A DNA stretch of 55,472 nucleotides from Balneolaceae bacterium. Its GTDB lineage: Bacteria > Bacteroidota > Rhodothermia > Balneolales > Balneolaceae. The notes below the pieces were generated by a model, which did not search any database, was not told the origin of the DNA, and worked only from the letters and a program-made list of their open reading frames with translations. Numbering within the stretch: the first letter of the stretch is position 1; every line of letters starts with the position of its first letter. The DNA is taken from assembly GCA_007693395.1 (NCBI GenBank), contig REDS01000146.1, forward strand, positions 1 through 55,472, given 5' to 3'. The translations under genes were made by a program, and so were the position numbers. Shown here piece by piece: positions 43,703 to 54,433 of this stretch.

Positions 43703-45337
43703 ATGGAATCCTACCTGCAGGAAATTATCGGTAACGCACTAAAAAGCATGGGGCTTGATGAAGATCAAATCCCTGAAATAAAAATTGAAACACCAAGAGA
43801 CCCCAGCCATGGAGACGCCGCCACAAACGTAGCCATGCAGCTTGCCAAACCTCTTCGCAACAATCCACGCAAGATAGCAGAACAACTTGTTGATGCACTC
43901 AACTTAGACTCTTCAAAAATATCTTCTGCCGAGATTGCCGGGCCGGGTTTTATCAACTTCAGGTATGCAGAAAATTATCTCTACACCGAACTCAACAAGC
44001 TTCTGAGCAGCGGAACCGAGTATGGCAAAACAGCTGATAATGAAGGCAAAAAATGCCTTGTTGAGTTTGTAAGTGCAAACCCTACCGGGCCGCTTACAGT
44101 AGGCCATGGAAGAAATGCCGTTCTGGGTGACACTGTTTGCAGGCTGCTTGAATGGACCGGAGCCGATGTTCAGCGCGAGTATTACTTTAACAACGCCGGG
44201 CGGCAGATGCGGGTGCTTGGCCAGAGTGTGCAGGCGCGCTATAAAGAGCTTCTTGGCAAAGAGAGTGAATTTCCTGAAGGGGGGTATGAAGGTGCTTACA
44301 TTATTGATATTGCCCAAAAGCTTATCCATGAACAGGGCGATAAACTGCTTGCCAAACGGGACGAGAAGCTGTTTAAAGAAAAGGCTGAAACTGCAATTTT
44401 TGAGGAGATCCGCAAAACGCTCGAGAGGATGAATATTGTGATGGATTCATTCTTCAACGAACATTCTCTGTACGAAAGTGGTGCGATTGATGAAGTGATC
44501 AAAACGTTTCGCGAAAAAGATGTTGTTTATGACAGTGATGGCGCTGTTTGGTTCAAGACTACCGAATTCGGGAAAGAGCAGGATACGGTGTTGGTGAAAA
44601 GCTCGGGCGAGCCCACCTACCGCCTGCCGGATATTGCATACCATGCCGAAAAACTGAACCGCGGCTTTGATCTTTGCCTCGATGTATTTGGTGCTGACCA
44701 TATTGATACCTACCCCGATGTAATGAGTGGTATTGAAGTACTTGGTTATGATAAAAGCAAAGTTGAGGTACTGGTTTATCAGTTTGTTACACTGGTAAAA
44801 GATGGCAGACCGTATAAAATGAGCACTCGAAAAGCCAATTTCGTAACTCTTGACGATCTGATGGATGAAGTTGGTGAAGATGTAACCCGTTTTTTCTTTC
44901 TGATGCGATCGCCCAATACTCATCTTGAGTTTGATGTGAATCAGGCGAAAGAAGCGGGTGATAAGAATCCGGTTTTCTATCTGCAATATGCACATGCCCG
45001 AATTCAGTCTATTCTGAGAAAAGTAAACAGTATCGAAACCTTTACGGATGAGCCGAACCTCTCCGTTCTGAATCATCCATCAGAAATAACACTTATCAAA
45101 AAGCTGCTCAGTTTTCCCGGAGCTGTTTCGAATGCAGCTTCTCATCGCGAACCACATCGGTTAATCACCTATTTGAACGAGCTTGCCTCTGAATTTACAT
45201 CGTTCTATCACGATTGCAGAATTGTTGGTGTAGAGAAGCAGCAAATGTATGCACGAACCAAACTCGCCGAAGCAACGGCACGGGTTTTGGCAAACGGGCT
45301 TACTATTCTGGGTATTTCGGCGCCGGACAGAATGTAG
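43703..45337 (+). CDS. argS: Arginyl-tRNA synthetase
   Basis: ArgRS charges tRNA-Arg with arginine. The 544-residue protein is a class I synthetase with an N-terminal additional domain (DPSHGDAATNVAMQLAK, then PGFINF), the HIGH-like motif PTGPLTVGHGR around 127–137, SSGEPTYRLPDIAYH (about 300), and the KMSKS counterpart YKMSTR (371–376). A C-terminal DALR anticodon-binding domain follows. Length and order are canonical. It ends 43 bases before the convergent methyltransferase gene. Confidence 0.97.
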   Translation: MESYLQEIIGNALKSMGLDEDQIPEIKIETPRDPSHGDAATNVAMQLAKPLRNNPRKIAEQLVDALNLDSSKISSAEIAGPGFINFRYAENYLYTELNKLLSSGTEYGKTADNEGKKCLVEFVSANPTGPLTVGHGRNAVLGDTVCRLLEWTGADVQREYYFNNAGRQMRVLGQSVQARYKELLGKESEFPEGGYEGAYIIDIAQKLIHEQGDKLLAKRDEKLFKEKAETAIFEEIRKTLERMNIVMDSFFNEHSLYESGAIDEVIKTFREKDVVYDSDGAVWFKTTEFGKEQDTVLVKSSGEPTYRLPDIAYHAEKLNRGFDLCLDVFGADHIDTYPDVMSGIEVLGYDKSKVEVLVYQFVTLVKDGRPYKMSTRKANFVTLDDLMDEVGEDVTRFFFLMRSPNTHLEFDVNQAKEAGDKNPVFYLQYAHARIQSILRKVNSIETFTDEPNLSVLNHPSEITLIKKLLSFPGAVSNAASHREPHRLITYLNELASEFTSFYHDCRIVGVEKQQMYARTKLAEATARVLANGLTILGISAPDRM

Positions 45338-45380
45338 CGTAAGCCTTATTTCATGTATCAACAAAGGGCACTTCAGGAAG

Positions 45381-46187
45381 TTAAGCCGGCCTGAGTTTTG
45401 TGAAACAGACAATACCTTTTACAAACTGATCTTCCACCTCAAAGCCTGCCCGGTTAAAGAGATCGTTACTCTGTTCCTGTGTCCAGAATTTTATGCCGCT
45501 CCATTCGGCAGAGTTCTGCAAAATTTTTCCGTACCAGCTGCCGGCTTGTATGAGATGCATCATAAAAAATACACCATCATTTTTTATTACCCTGCGGCAT
45601 TCATAGAGCACTTTCAATTCATCCCCAAGTTCATTCAGTGTGCCGCCCATTACAATACCATCGAATGAAGCGCTGAAAAACGGGAGTTCGCGGGCGTCTG
45701 CCCGGATCAGGAATAGATCAGTTTGATCGGCCTCCCCCTTCAGTCGGGCTTCTTCGAGCATGGCTTTAGAAAAGTCGAGGGCAACCTGAGTGCTTTTTGG
45801 CTCAGCCTTTTTCAGCGATCTGGCATAAAGTGCCGTGGAGCATCCTACATCAAGATAGATCCCATCTGGCTTTGGTTTTACCCATTTGTTCAGCAGTTCT
45901 TTTTCCTTCTCTATGGGAAATGGCTCGCCCGTAAGCAGCGAAAGTGAGCGTACCCTCCAGAGATCTTCATAAACCGATGCCGTTACATTCCAATGGTTGG
46001 TACTCTGGGCAAGTGTGTAGTGTTTGTCTTCCGTTATAAGGTCGGCAATATTATTTTTGATCGGGTATTCATCACCCTTAGCAGAGCATAGTGAACCGTT
46101 AAAAGGCTTGGAGAGATCTGAAGCTTCGGCAGGAATCGAGATTTTCTCGCCATCGAAAAGAGGGGAACGAAGATCGGGTTTTTTCAT
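45381..46187 (-). CDS. Class I SAM-dependent methyltransferase
   Basis: The 268-residue protein has the Rossmann SAM-binding motif LDVGCSTALYARSLKKA (about 103–119), an acidic motif II VALDFSKAMLEEA, LIRADARELPFFSASFDGIVMGGTLNEL and DGVFFMMHLIQ. An N-terminal stretch of about 50 residues (GSLCSAKGDEYPIKNNIADL) resembles the small Trm112-like region in some methyltransferases, but lacks a zinc-cysteine cluster. The substrate is not identifiable. It is 53 bases downstream of the SAM hydrolase gene. Confidence 0.88.
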   Translation of the reverse strand: MKKPDLRSPLFDGEKISIPAEASDLSKPFNGSLCSAKGDEYPIKNNIADLITEDKHYTLAQSTNHWNVTASVYEDLWRVRSLSLLTGEPFPIEKEKELLNKWVKPKPDGIYLDVGCSTALYARSLKKAEPKSTQVALDFSKAMLEEARLKGEADQTDLFLIRADARELPFFSASFDGIVMGGTLNELGDELKVLYECRRVIKNDGVFFMMHLIQAGSWYGKILQNSAEWSGIKFWTQEQSNDLFNRAGFEVEDQFVKGIVCFTKLRPA

Positions 46188-46240
46188 AGATCGCTATTGA
46201 TTTACCCCTGATAATACGCAAAGAGGATACTCGTGTTACG

Positions 46241-47029
46241 CTATTTCTGATTTATGATTGATATTTGAGCACCTTTTTCAACACCTAACATCTCTTTAGC
46301 ATTTCCTTTATTAATGGCAACTTCGAGAGTACCCGAACTGCCGATGTAAGCTGCCGGTTCGCCATCCGGTACATCGCCATACGTTTGTACAATGTTTTTC
46401 AGAATGGTATTGCCAACATAGATACGGAACTGAGATAAATTCACAGCATCTTTTATTAACGCCTCCGGAATGTTAGAGATAAGATTCCCAAAGCGGTCTA
46501 TATGCACAATCCATCCCTGAACTCCGTCTTTATCAGAGATAGGAATAGCCCAGCGAAATGTTACAAGCTTTTCAAGAGGGCGGCCAAGGTGACTGATGTT
46601 CAAACCTTTGGAAAGATGAGCGGCAACGGGAGCAAAAATATCGCGGCCGTGAAAGGTATTTGAACGCTCTTTACGCCAGAACTTTTCATTGTCGAGCACC
46701 ACAGCTTCATATTTAAAATCCTCCCCAATCAGCGAGAAAATGCCATTATCGGGGCCAACAAAGAATTGATCTTTTATTTTAATGGCTACCGGGCTGCGGG
46801 TGGTTCCAACTCCAGGATCTATCACCACAAGGTGAACCGTGTTGGGCGGGTAGAGCATAGTGGCGTTCCGTACCACCCAGGCGCCGGCCATAATATCCTG
46901 CGGTGGTATGTTATGAGAGATGTCAACCAGGCGGGTTTCAGGGGCAATGGCAAGAATGGCTGCTTTCATGGCACTTACATAATGATCCTGTAAACCAAAG
47001 TCTGTAGTAAGTGTTATGATTGATGCCAT
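46241..47029 (-). CDS. S-adenosylmethionine hydrolase (DUF62, SAM hydroxide adenosyltransferase)
   Basis: The 262-residue protein has the DUF62 layout: TLTTDFGLQDHYVSAMKAAIL at the N-terminus, VVIDPGVGTTRSPVAIKI with D71 and R78, and NTFHGRDIFAPVAAHL with H127. The Asp–Arg–His triad is that of SAM hydroxide adenosyltransferases rather than of halogenases, because the fluorinase-specific insertion is absent. It would turn SAM and water into adenosine and methionine. The next gene downstream is a methyltransferase. Confidence 0.9.
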   Translation of the reverse strand: MASIITLTTDFGLQDHYVSAMKAAILAIAPETRLVDISHNIPPQDIMAGAWVVRNATMLYPPNTVHLVVIDPGVGTTRSPVAIKIKDQFFVGPDNGIFSLIGEDFKYEAVVLDNEKFWRKERSNTFHGRDIFAPVAAHLSKGLNISHLGRPLEKLVTFRWAIPISDKDGVQGWIVHIDRFGNLISNIPEALIKDAVNLSQFRIYVGNTILKNIVQTYGDVPDGEPAAYIGSSGTLEVAINKGNAKEMLGVEKGAQISIINQK

Positions 47030-47133
47030 AAAATTACTTGCTGACCGCCCTCAGCCTGATTTGTATGAGCTAAATTGCCCCGCGTAACCAAAATGATACC
47101 TGATTAAACGTGCGATGTTTCCTGATTAGTAAA

Positions 47134-48249
47134 TTAGGCGTAACTGTTCAGCATTACCGGCATCACAAGCATCAGCATCTCTTCGCCATCTTCTTCTTCG
47201 GCCGGTTTTACAATCCCTGCTCTGTTAGGTGTGGAAAACTCAAACTTCGCTTCGTCGCCGTCTACATTACTCAGAACATCAGCCAGATATTTTGCATTAA
47301 AGCCAATTTCCATACTATCGGCGCTGTATTCGCAGGTAATGGTCTCTTTTGCTTCACTGCTCATATCGAGGTCTTCAGCGCGGATGGTTAGTTTATCATT
47401 CTCGAGCTGAAGGCGAATCTGCCGGGTAGAACTGCTTGAAAAAACAGATACGCGTCTTACTGTTGATAGCATCTGGTTTTTATCAATCAGCAGATTTTTG
47501 TCATTATCGCGGGGAATTACCGATTCGTAATTCGGGTACTGCTCGTTGATTAAACGTGTAATCACAATAGTACTTCCACTCTTAAATTGTGCATGATCAC
47601 TTGAAACTTTAAGCTCGCAATCTGCACCGTCTAAAGCTTTTGACACAAGATTAAGTGCTTTATCAGGTACAATGAAGGAAAGCGGCGTTTCTGATTTGAA
47701 ATTTTTATTAACAAACCGAACCAGGCGGTGGCCGTCGGTAGCCACAAATTTTGTTGCCTCTTCACCAATATCAAAGTAAACACCCATCATGGCAGGGCGG
47801 AGATCGTCCGTAGAAACCGCAAACATGGTTTTGCTGATGGCGTTCTGAATTAGCTCAGTATCGGTGTTGAGGGTTTCACCGGTTTCCATATCTGGAATTT
47901 CCGGGAACTCATCTGCTTCTTCACCAACAAGTTTGTATTTCCCTTTATCGGTTTTAAACTCCACATTTTGATCGGCATCCACTTCAAAAAATACGGGGAT
48001 GTTGGGAAGCTGCCTTAATGTATCGAGAAGACGCCTTGCTGGTATCGCTACCGCTCCCTCTTCTTCAATTTCGGCATCAATATACTCGATAATGGAAATT
48101 TCCAGATCGGTAGCTGTCAGTTTTAGCCTGCCGTCCTCGCTTTCAAAAAGTATAGTTTCGAGAATGGGTAGTGTGGCTTTATTTGGAACAGCACCAATCA
48201 CAGCAGAAAGGCCCCCGTTCAAATCGTTACTTGATACGCTAAATTTCAT
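47134..48249 (-). CDS. dnaN: DNA polymerase III beta subunit (sliding clamp)
   Basis: The clamp holds DNA polymerase III on the template. The 371-residue protein starts at the ATG at 48249 (MKFSVSSNDLNGGLSAVIGAVP); a TTG two codons earlier is not needed. It has the three clamp domains in order, with DTLRQLPNIPVFF in domain 1, MGVYFDI and FVATDGHRLVRF in domain 2, and a C-terminal MLMLVMPVMLNSYA, close to the usual MPMR ending. It is on the minus strand and not next to dnaA, which is not in the window. Confidence 0.97.
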   Translation of the reverse strand: MKFSVSSNDLNGGLSAVIGAVPNKATLPILETILFESEDGRLKLTATDLEISIIEYIDAEIEEEGAVAIPARRLLDTLRQLPNIPVFFEVDADQNVEFKTDKGKYKLVGEEADEFPEIPDMETGETLNTDTELIQNAISKTMFAVSTDDLRPAMMGVYFDIGEEATKFVATDGHRLVRFVNKNFKSETPLSFIVPDKALNLVSKALDGADCELKVSSDHAQFKSGSTIVITRLINEQYPNYESVIPRDNDKNLLIDKNQMLSTVRRVSVFSSSSTRQIRLQLENDKLTIRAEDLDMSSEAKETITCEYSADSMEIGFNAKYLADVLSNVDGDEAKFEFSTPNRAGIVKPAEEEDGEEMLMLVMPVMLNSYA

Positions 48250-48445
48250 AATCAAAAATCAAAATTTGTGGTCAGTTTTCTCTAATAATCAGTAAGAACT
48301 CAATCAGCCAATACTAACAAATCCTGCTTCATATGGCAACTTTCAAAACGCTGCATTGGGCAAAAAAACATCATGTATCAGTTTATTTTCCCAAAAACTG
48401 TTTTCTCAAACGGCATGGCTTCAACTACTTCAATCGCTGCCAAAG

Positions 48446-48901
48446 TCAGTTCTCTTCTTCCCGCAATCCAAGCTTTTTACAAAGCTCAGAAAGAGTCTCT
48501 TTTTCCTTCTCAGAAAGCACACTAAACTCCTGCTTAATTCTATCAAGGTGTTTTGGAAAAAACTCCTCGATGAAACTTCTCCCTTGGTCCGTTAAGTAGA
48601 TCAGAACTGCACGCCTGTCTTCCGGATCTTTCTTTCTCTTCACATAGCCGCTTTTTTCCAGGTTGTCAATAACCATCGTTATGTTGCCACCGCTTTTCAG
48701 AAGTTTTTCACCGATAGAACGTTGATTAAGCGGGCCCAGGTGCAGCAATACTTCAAGTGTGCCGAACTGGCTAACGGTAAGGTTGGCATCCGCAAGGTGC
48801 CTGTTGAGCCGGTTATTGATGGATTCGGTTGCTCTCATCAATTTGATGAAAGCATTGAGGGTGCTCTTTTCTTCTTTAGAGCCTGAGTAGTGAGTTCCCA
48901 T
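48446..48901 (-). CDS. MarR family transcriptional regulator
   Basis: The 151-residue protein has the MarR winged-helix core: NRHLADANLTVSQFGTLEVLLHLGPLNQRSIGEKLLKSGGNITMVIDNLEKSGYVKRKKDPEDRRAVL-type region at about 35–105, with the DRRAVLIYLTDQG wing. Dimerisation helices flank it. MarR proteins bind palindromes and often respond to phenolic ligands or oxidation. The ligand is unknown and no adjacent target gene is obvious. It lies between dnaN and tyrS on the same strand. Confidence 0.93.
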   Translation of the reverse strand: MGTHYSGSKEEKSTLNAFIKLMRATESINNRLNRHLADANLTVSQFGTLEVLLHLGPLNQRSIGEKLLKSGGNITMVIDNLEKSGYVKRKKDPEDRRAVLIYLTDQGRSFIEEFFPKHLDRIKQEFSVLSEKEKETLSELCKKLGLREEEN

Positions 48902-48961
48902 GCCGGTTATTGGTTATGTAAACATCTGTAACATTCAAATATATCATTTATTCCCATAGGA

Positions 48962-50176
48962 TTACGAGCTAATTAGCCTGGCATATTTTCTTTTGCCAAC
49001 TTTAAGCTCAAGCTCATCACCGGCAGTAAATGTAATGGAGTGGTTAGGGTCGTTAATCTTCTCTTCGTTAATACTTATGCCACCCTGCTTCATCATTCGC
49101 TTGGTTTCACCATTGCTTGAAGTTAAGCCTGCGTCAGCTATGATATCGATCAGTCTGTAATCGGTGCCCGGATCAAACGAAAATACCGGTGCATCATCAG
49201 GTATATTTTTTTTGATTACTGTCTCCTCAAAATGCTTTCTGGCCGCAACTGCTGCTTCCTCTCCGTGATACATTTTGGTGATGGCAAATGCCAGATCATG
49301 TTTCGTATTTCGGGGGTCTTTTTTTGCTTTCTGTTTGATCGCAGGAAGTTCATCAACAGAAATATCGGTAACCAGTTCAAAATAGGGATAGATCAGTTCA
49401 TCGGGGATGGAGAGTGATTTTCCGTACATATCGTTAGCCGGTTCATCAATCCCGATGTAGTTATCGTACGATTTACTCATCTTCATGGAACCATCCGTTC
49501 CAACAAGTAACGGCATCATCAAACAAACCTGTGGGTCTATTCCCTCGGCCCGTTGCAGATCCCGGCCCACAAGCAGATTGAATTTCTGATCGGTGCCTCC
49601 CAGTTCAACATCCGATTTCAGGTGAACCGAATCCTGCCCCTGTGCAAGGGGATATAAAAACTCGTGCAGGGAGATGGGCTCGTTATTCTGATATCGCTTG
49701 GAAAAATCGTCACGCTCAATCATTCTGGCAACAGTAAGCTTTGATGAGAGTCGTATCACATCCATAAAGGTAACCGGCCCAAGCCAGTCGTTGTTGTTCA
49801 CGATGGTTGTTTTTGACGGGTCCAGGATTTTCTTAGCCTGCTCAATATAGGTTTCTGCATTTTCCTGAACTTCTGAATCTGTTAGGGGAGGCCGTGTTTT
49901 ATTCTGCCCGGTAGGGTCGCCAATCATAGCGGTAAATCCACCGATAATCAGGATAGCTTCGTGGCCAAGATCCTGAAACTGCCTAAGTTTTCGTAAAATT
50001 ACAGAGTGGCCAAGGTGGAGGTCTGGCCTTGTGGGATCAACCCCAAGCTTAATTCGTAAAGGGGTATTTGTTTTGCGTGATTTTTTGAGCTTTACTTTAA
50101 GCTCATCTTCAGGAACAATTTCAACGGTTCCTCTTTTAATCACGGCCATTTGTTCATCAACCGATAAAAAACTCAT
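48962..50176 (-). CDS. tyrS: Tyrosyl-tRNA synthetase
   Basis: TyrRS charges tRNA-Tyr. The 404-residue protein has GVDPTRPDLHLGH (HIGH motif near 54–57), an intact KMSKS (232–236), and a C-terminal S4 RNA-binding domain (RMMKQGGISINEEKI…GDELELKVGKRKYARL). The HLGH form and KMSKS spacing are those of the TyrZ-like group. Its ATG overlaps the stop of cvpA by four bases (50173–50176), and it is the last gene of yqeY–cvpA–tyrS. Confidence 0.96.
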   Translation of the reverse strand: MSFLSVDEQMAVIKRGTVEIVPEDELKVKLKKSRKTNTPLRIKLGVDPTRPDLHLGHSVILRKLRQFQDLGHEAILIIGGFTAMIGDPTGQNKTRPPLTDSEVQENAETYIEQAKKILDPSKTTIVNNNDWLGPVTFMDVIRLSSKLTVARMIERDDFSKRYQNNEPISLHEFLYPLAQGQDSVHLKSDVELGGTDQKFNLLVGRDLQRAEGIDPQVCLMMPLLVGTDGSMKMSKSYDNYIGIDEPANDMYGKSLSIPDELIYPYFELVTDISVDELPAIKQKAKKDPRNTKHDLAFAITKMYHGEEAAVAARKHFEETVIKKNIPDDAPVFSFDPGTDYRLIDIIADAGLTSSNGETKRMMKQGGISINEEKINDPNHSITFTAGDELELKVGKRKYARLISS

Positions 50177-50742
50177 GATTCGGATTCTGGTTTATTAAAT
50201 AGTGGTAGGGATCTTAATGTGTTATTTTCTCGAATAGATTTTTCGATCGTTTCCACAAAGCTTACAGCTTGCGGATATATAGATGCTACAAGATTAAATG
50301 CAGCAGGCGCTATTGTAATCGCAGTGGAGTAGGTTAGAGAGCCCTCTCTGTTCTTTTCATTTGGTTTATCGAAGCCCGCAAACAACAACAACATAGCACT
50401 GACTAAAAGTGCCATTTTCAGCCCCCCAAATAGTGCACCGCTAACCGCATTCACTATACCAAGGCGCGCATACGTAAAAACCCTGTCCAGCCAAAATGCG
50501 GTTACCTGCACCGCAGCCAGTGTTAAAAAGAAGATCAAAATACCTGTTACCAAAACTGCACTATCTGTATTCTGAACAAAAGCTCTGGTAAAGCCCGATA
50601 CAGGCCCCATAAAATTGAACGTTACGAAAATGGCAATAATCAACCCTGCAAATCCAAAAAATTCTTTTATAAACCCCTTCATAAAACCTTTGTATGCAAA
50701 ATAGCCAACAGGCAGCACTATTAAGAAGTCTATAGCATTCAT
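50173..50742 (-). CDS. CvpA family membrane protein
   Basis: The 189-residue protein has four hydrophobic segments in the CvpA arrangement: AIDFLIVLPVGYFAYKGFMKGFIKEFFGFAGLIIAIF at the N-terminus, then two central helices containing LARLGIVNAVSGALFGGLK-like wording. A short C-terminal tail follows. CvpA proteins are linked to colicin V production or envelope functions, and the real role is unclear. It starts 6 bases after the yqeY stop and overlaps tyrS by four bases. Confidence 0.87.
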   Translation of the reverse strand: MNAIDFLIVLPVGYFAYKGFMKGFIKEFFGFAGLIIAIFVTFNFMGPVSGFTRAFVQNTDSAVLVTGILIFFLTLAAVQVTAFWLDRVFTYARLGIVNAVSGALFGGLKMALLVSAMLLLFAGFDKPNEKNREGSLTYSTAITIAPAAFNLVASIYPQAVSFVETIEKSIRENNTLRSLPLFNKPESES

Positions 50743-50748
50743 TTTATC

Positions 50749-51207
50749 TCATTTTGAAAGTTCATCTTTAACAACAGCACTTATCATTGCACCCTCTGCC
50801 TTGCCTTTAAGCCTTCCCATCAGGGCTCCCATCACTTTGCCCATCTCTGCCATCGATGTTGCATTCATTCTGGCGATCTGATCCCTTACAACCACACGCA
50901 CTTCTTCTTCAGTCATCATTTTGGGTAGGTATTTCTCAATGATGGCGAGTTCACTTTTCTCTTTTTCAGCAAGATCTTCGCGAGATCCGGCTTCAAATTG
51001 TGTTATCGATTCTTTTCGCTGTTTTGCAGCTTTCATTAAAACCTCAACAACCTGTTCATCGCTTAGAATAGACTCTCCGCCAGATCGTTCTTCGATCTCT
51101 TTTTCCAGAATTTTAGCTTTCAGAGACCGCAGCACCAAGGTAGTAGCGGTATCTTTTGCTTTCATTGATGTTTTTAGGTCTTCAAGAATAGCTTCTTTTA
51201 TGGGCAT
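50749..51207 (-). CDS. GatB/YqeY domain protein
   Basis: The 152-residue protein has the YqeY layout: MPIKEAILEDLKTSMKAKD, LRSLKAKILEKEIEERSGG, VLMKAAKQRKESITQFEAG and AMGALMGRLKGKAEGAMISAVV at the C-terminus. The domain resembles the tRNA-binding tail of GatB amidotransferase. It is the first gene of the yqeY–cvpA–tyrS cluster and lies downstream of the terminator that ends the rpmB operon. Confidence 0.93.
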   Translation of the reverse strand: MPIKEAILEDLKTSMKAKDTATTLVLRSLKAKILEKEIEERSGGESILSDEQVVEVLMKAAKQRKESITQFEAGSREDLAEKEKSELAIIEKYLPKMMTEEEVRVVVRDQIARMNATSMAEMGKVMGALMGRLKGKAEGAMISAVVKDELSK

Positions 51208-51353
51208 TTTCTTACTTTTTTTAAATTAGAATTTCTAATGATTTATGCACAAAATGCTTTCGGACTACTCTTAACACTGAATGTAAACATTTTGGGTACA
51301 AATAGATTGCCGAATTTTGACTATAGTTATTACTGAATAATTCGAAGACAAAA

Positions 51354-51388
51354 AAAAAGGTTTCATCTTTTCAAGATGAAACCTTTTT
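51354..51388 (-). terminator. Strong intrinsic terminator of the rpmB–rpmG–DUF4295 operon
   Basis: A perfect 16-bp stem (51354–51369 with 51373–51388) with a three-base loop, flanked by A- and T-runs, lies 14 bases past the DUF4295 stop. It separates the ribosomal-protein operon from yqeY. It could work in both directions. Confidence 0.92.
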
Positions 51389-51402
51389 GAAAGCCAAATA
51401 AA

Positions 51403-51573
51403 TTAAGGCTTATTTTTTTGTATAAAATCTGATACGCTGTCTGCTTCAACCATTGTCTCTTTATATGAAAATTTACCTCTTTCATTTTTGGTTGAAATGA
51501 TCACTTTTGCCATTCTCTTGTGAGAGCCTTTCAGTGATTTAGCATCTTCGCCGAAAACCTGTTTCTTAGCCAT
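51403..51573 (-). CDS. DUF4295 family small protein
   Basis: The 56-residue protein starts MAKKQVFGEDAKSLKGSHKR, continues MAKVIISTKNERGKFSYKE, and ends FIQKNKP. Small basic proteins of this size and pattern follow rpmG in Bacteroidota and are annotated DUF4295. It starts 9 bases after the rpmG stop, so it is in the ribosomal operon and is probably ribosome-associated. The assignment rests on length, composition and position. Confidence 0.85.
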   Translation of the reverse strand: MAKKQVFGEDAKSLKGSHKRMAKVIISTKNERGKFSYKETMVEADSVSDFIQKNKP

Positions 51574-51582
51574 ATCAACTAC

Positions 51583-51747
51583 CTATTTAATTTCTTTGTG
51601 AACGGTGTGCTTTCTAAGTACAGGATTGTACTTTTTAATTTCAAGCCTTTGTGTAGTGGTTCTCCTGTTTTTGGTTGTTACGTAGCGAGAACTACCGGGC
51701 TTCTCTGTGCATTCAAGTATAACCTGAATTCGATTGCCTTTTGCCAT
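51583..51747 (-). CDS. rpmG: Ribosomal protein bL33
   Basis: The 54-residue protein reads [20 protein letters not shown]…, with [20 protein letters not shown] and a C-terminal [12 protein letters not shown], which matches bL33. Only one cysteine (C13) remains, so this is the zinc-free form. It starts three bases after the rpmB stop and precedes DUF4295. Confidence 0.96.
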   Translation of the reverse strand: MAKGNRIQVILECTEKPGSSRYVTTKNRRTTTQRLEIKKYNPVLRKHTVHKEIK

Positions 51748-51750
51748 GGT

Positions 51751-51996
51751 TTACACCTCTTTTAATAAAGTTCCTTTTTCCTTTGCCTCTTTAAGTACAG
51801 CAGTAATACCTTTCTTGTTGATGGTTCTCAATGTTTTTGCTGATACTTTCAAAGTAACCCACCGGTCTTCCTCGGGTATGTAAAAACGTCTTCGTTGCAA
51901 ATTCAGATGAAAGCGATGCTTTGTCTTATTATTCGCTTTAGACGAACGGTAACCATTTAAAGATGATCTTCCAGTAATGTCGTCTTTTCGTGCCAT
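51751..51996 (-). CDS. rpmB: Ribosomal protein bL28
   Basis: The 81-residue protein has KTKHRFHLNLQRRRFYI, the core of bL28, and a VTLKVSAKTLRTINKKGI C-terminal part. It is the first gene of an operon with rpmG and DUF4295, read from the promoter candidate at 52034–52064. The length and pattern match bL28 of Bacteroidota. Confidence 0.96.
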   Translation of the reverse strand: MARKDDITGRSSLNGYRSSKANNKTKHRFHLNLQRRRFYIPEEDRWVTLKVSAKTLRTINKKGITAVLKEAKEKGTLLKEV

Positions 51997-54341
<2,345 letters not shown>

Positions 54342-54433
54342 ACCGGAAGATGTCAGGCAATAGCAACAAGGGCATCAGAATTTTTTCTGTCCCTCTGTCA
54401 AAATTCACAATACTTACTACTCAAGATTAAAGA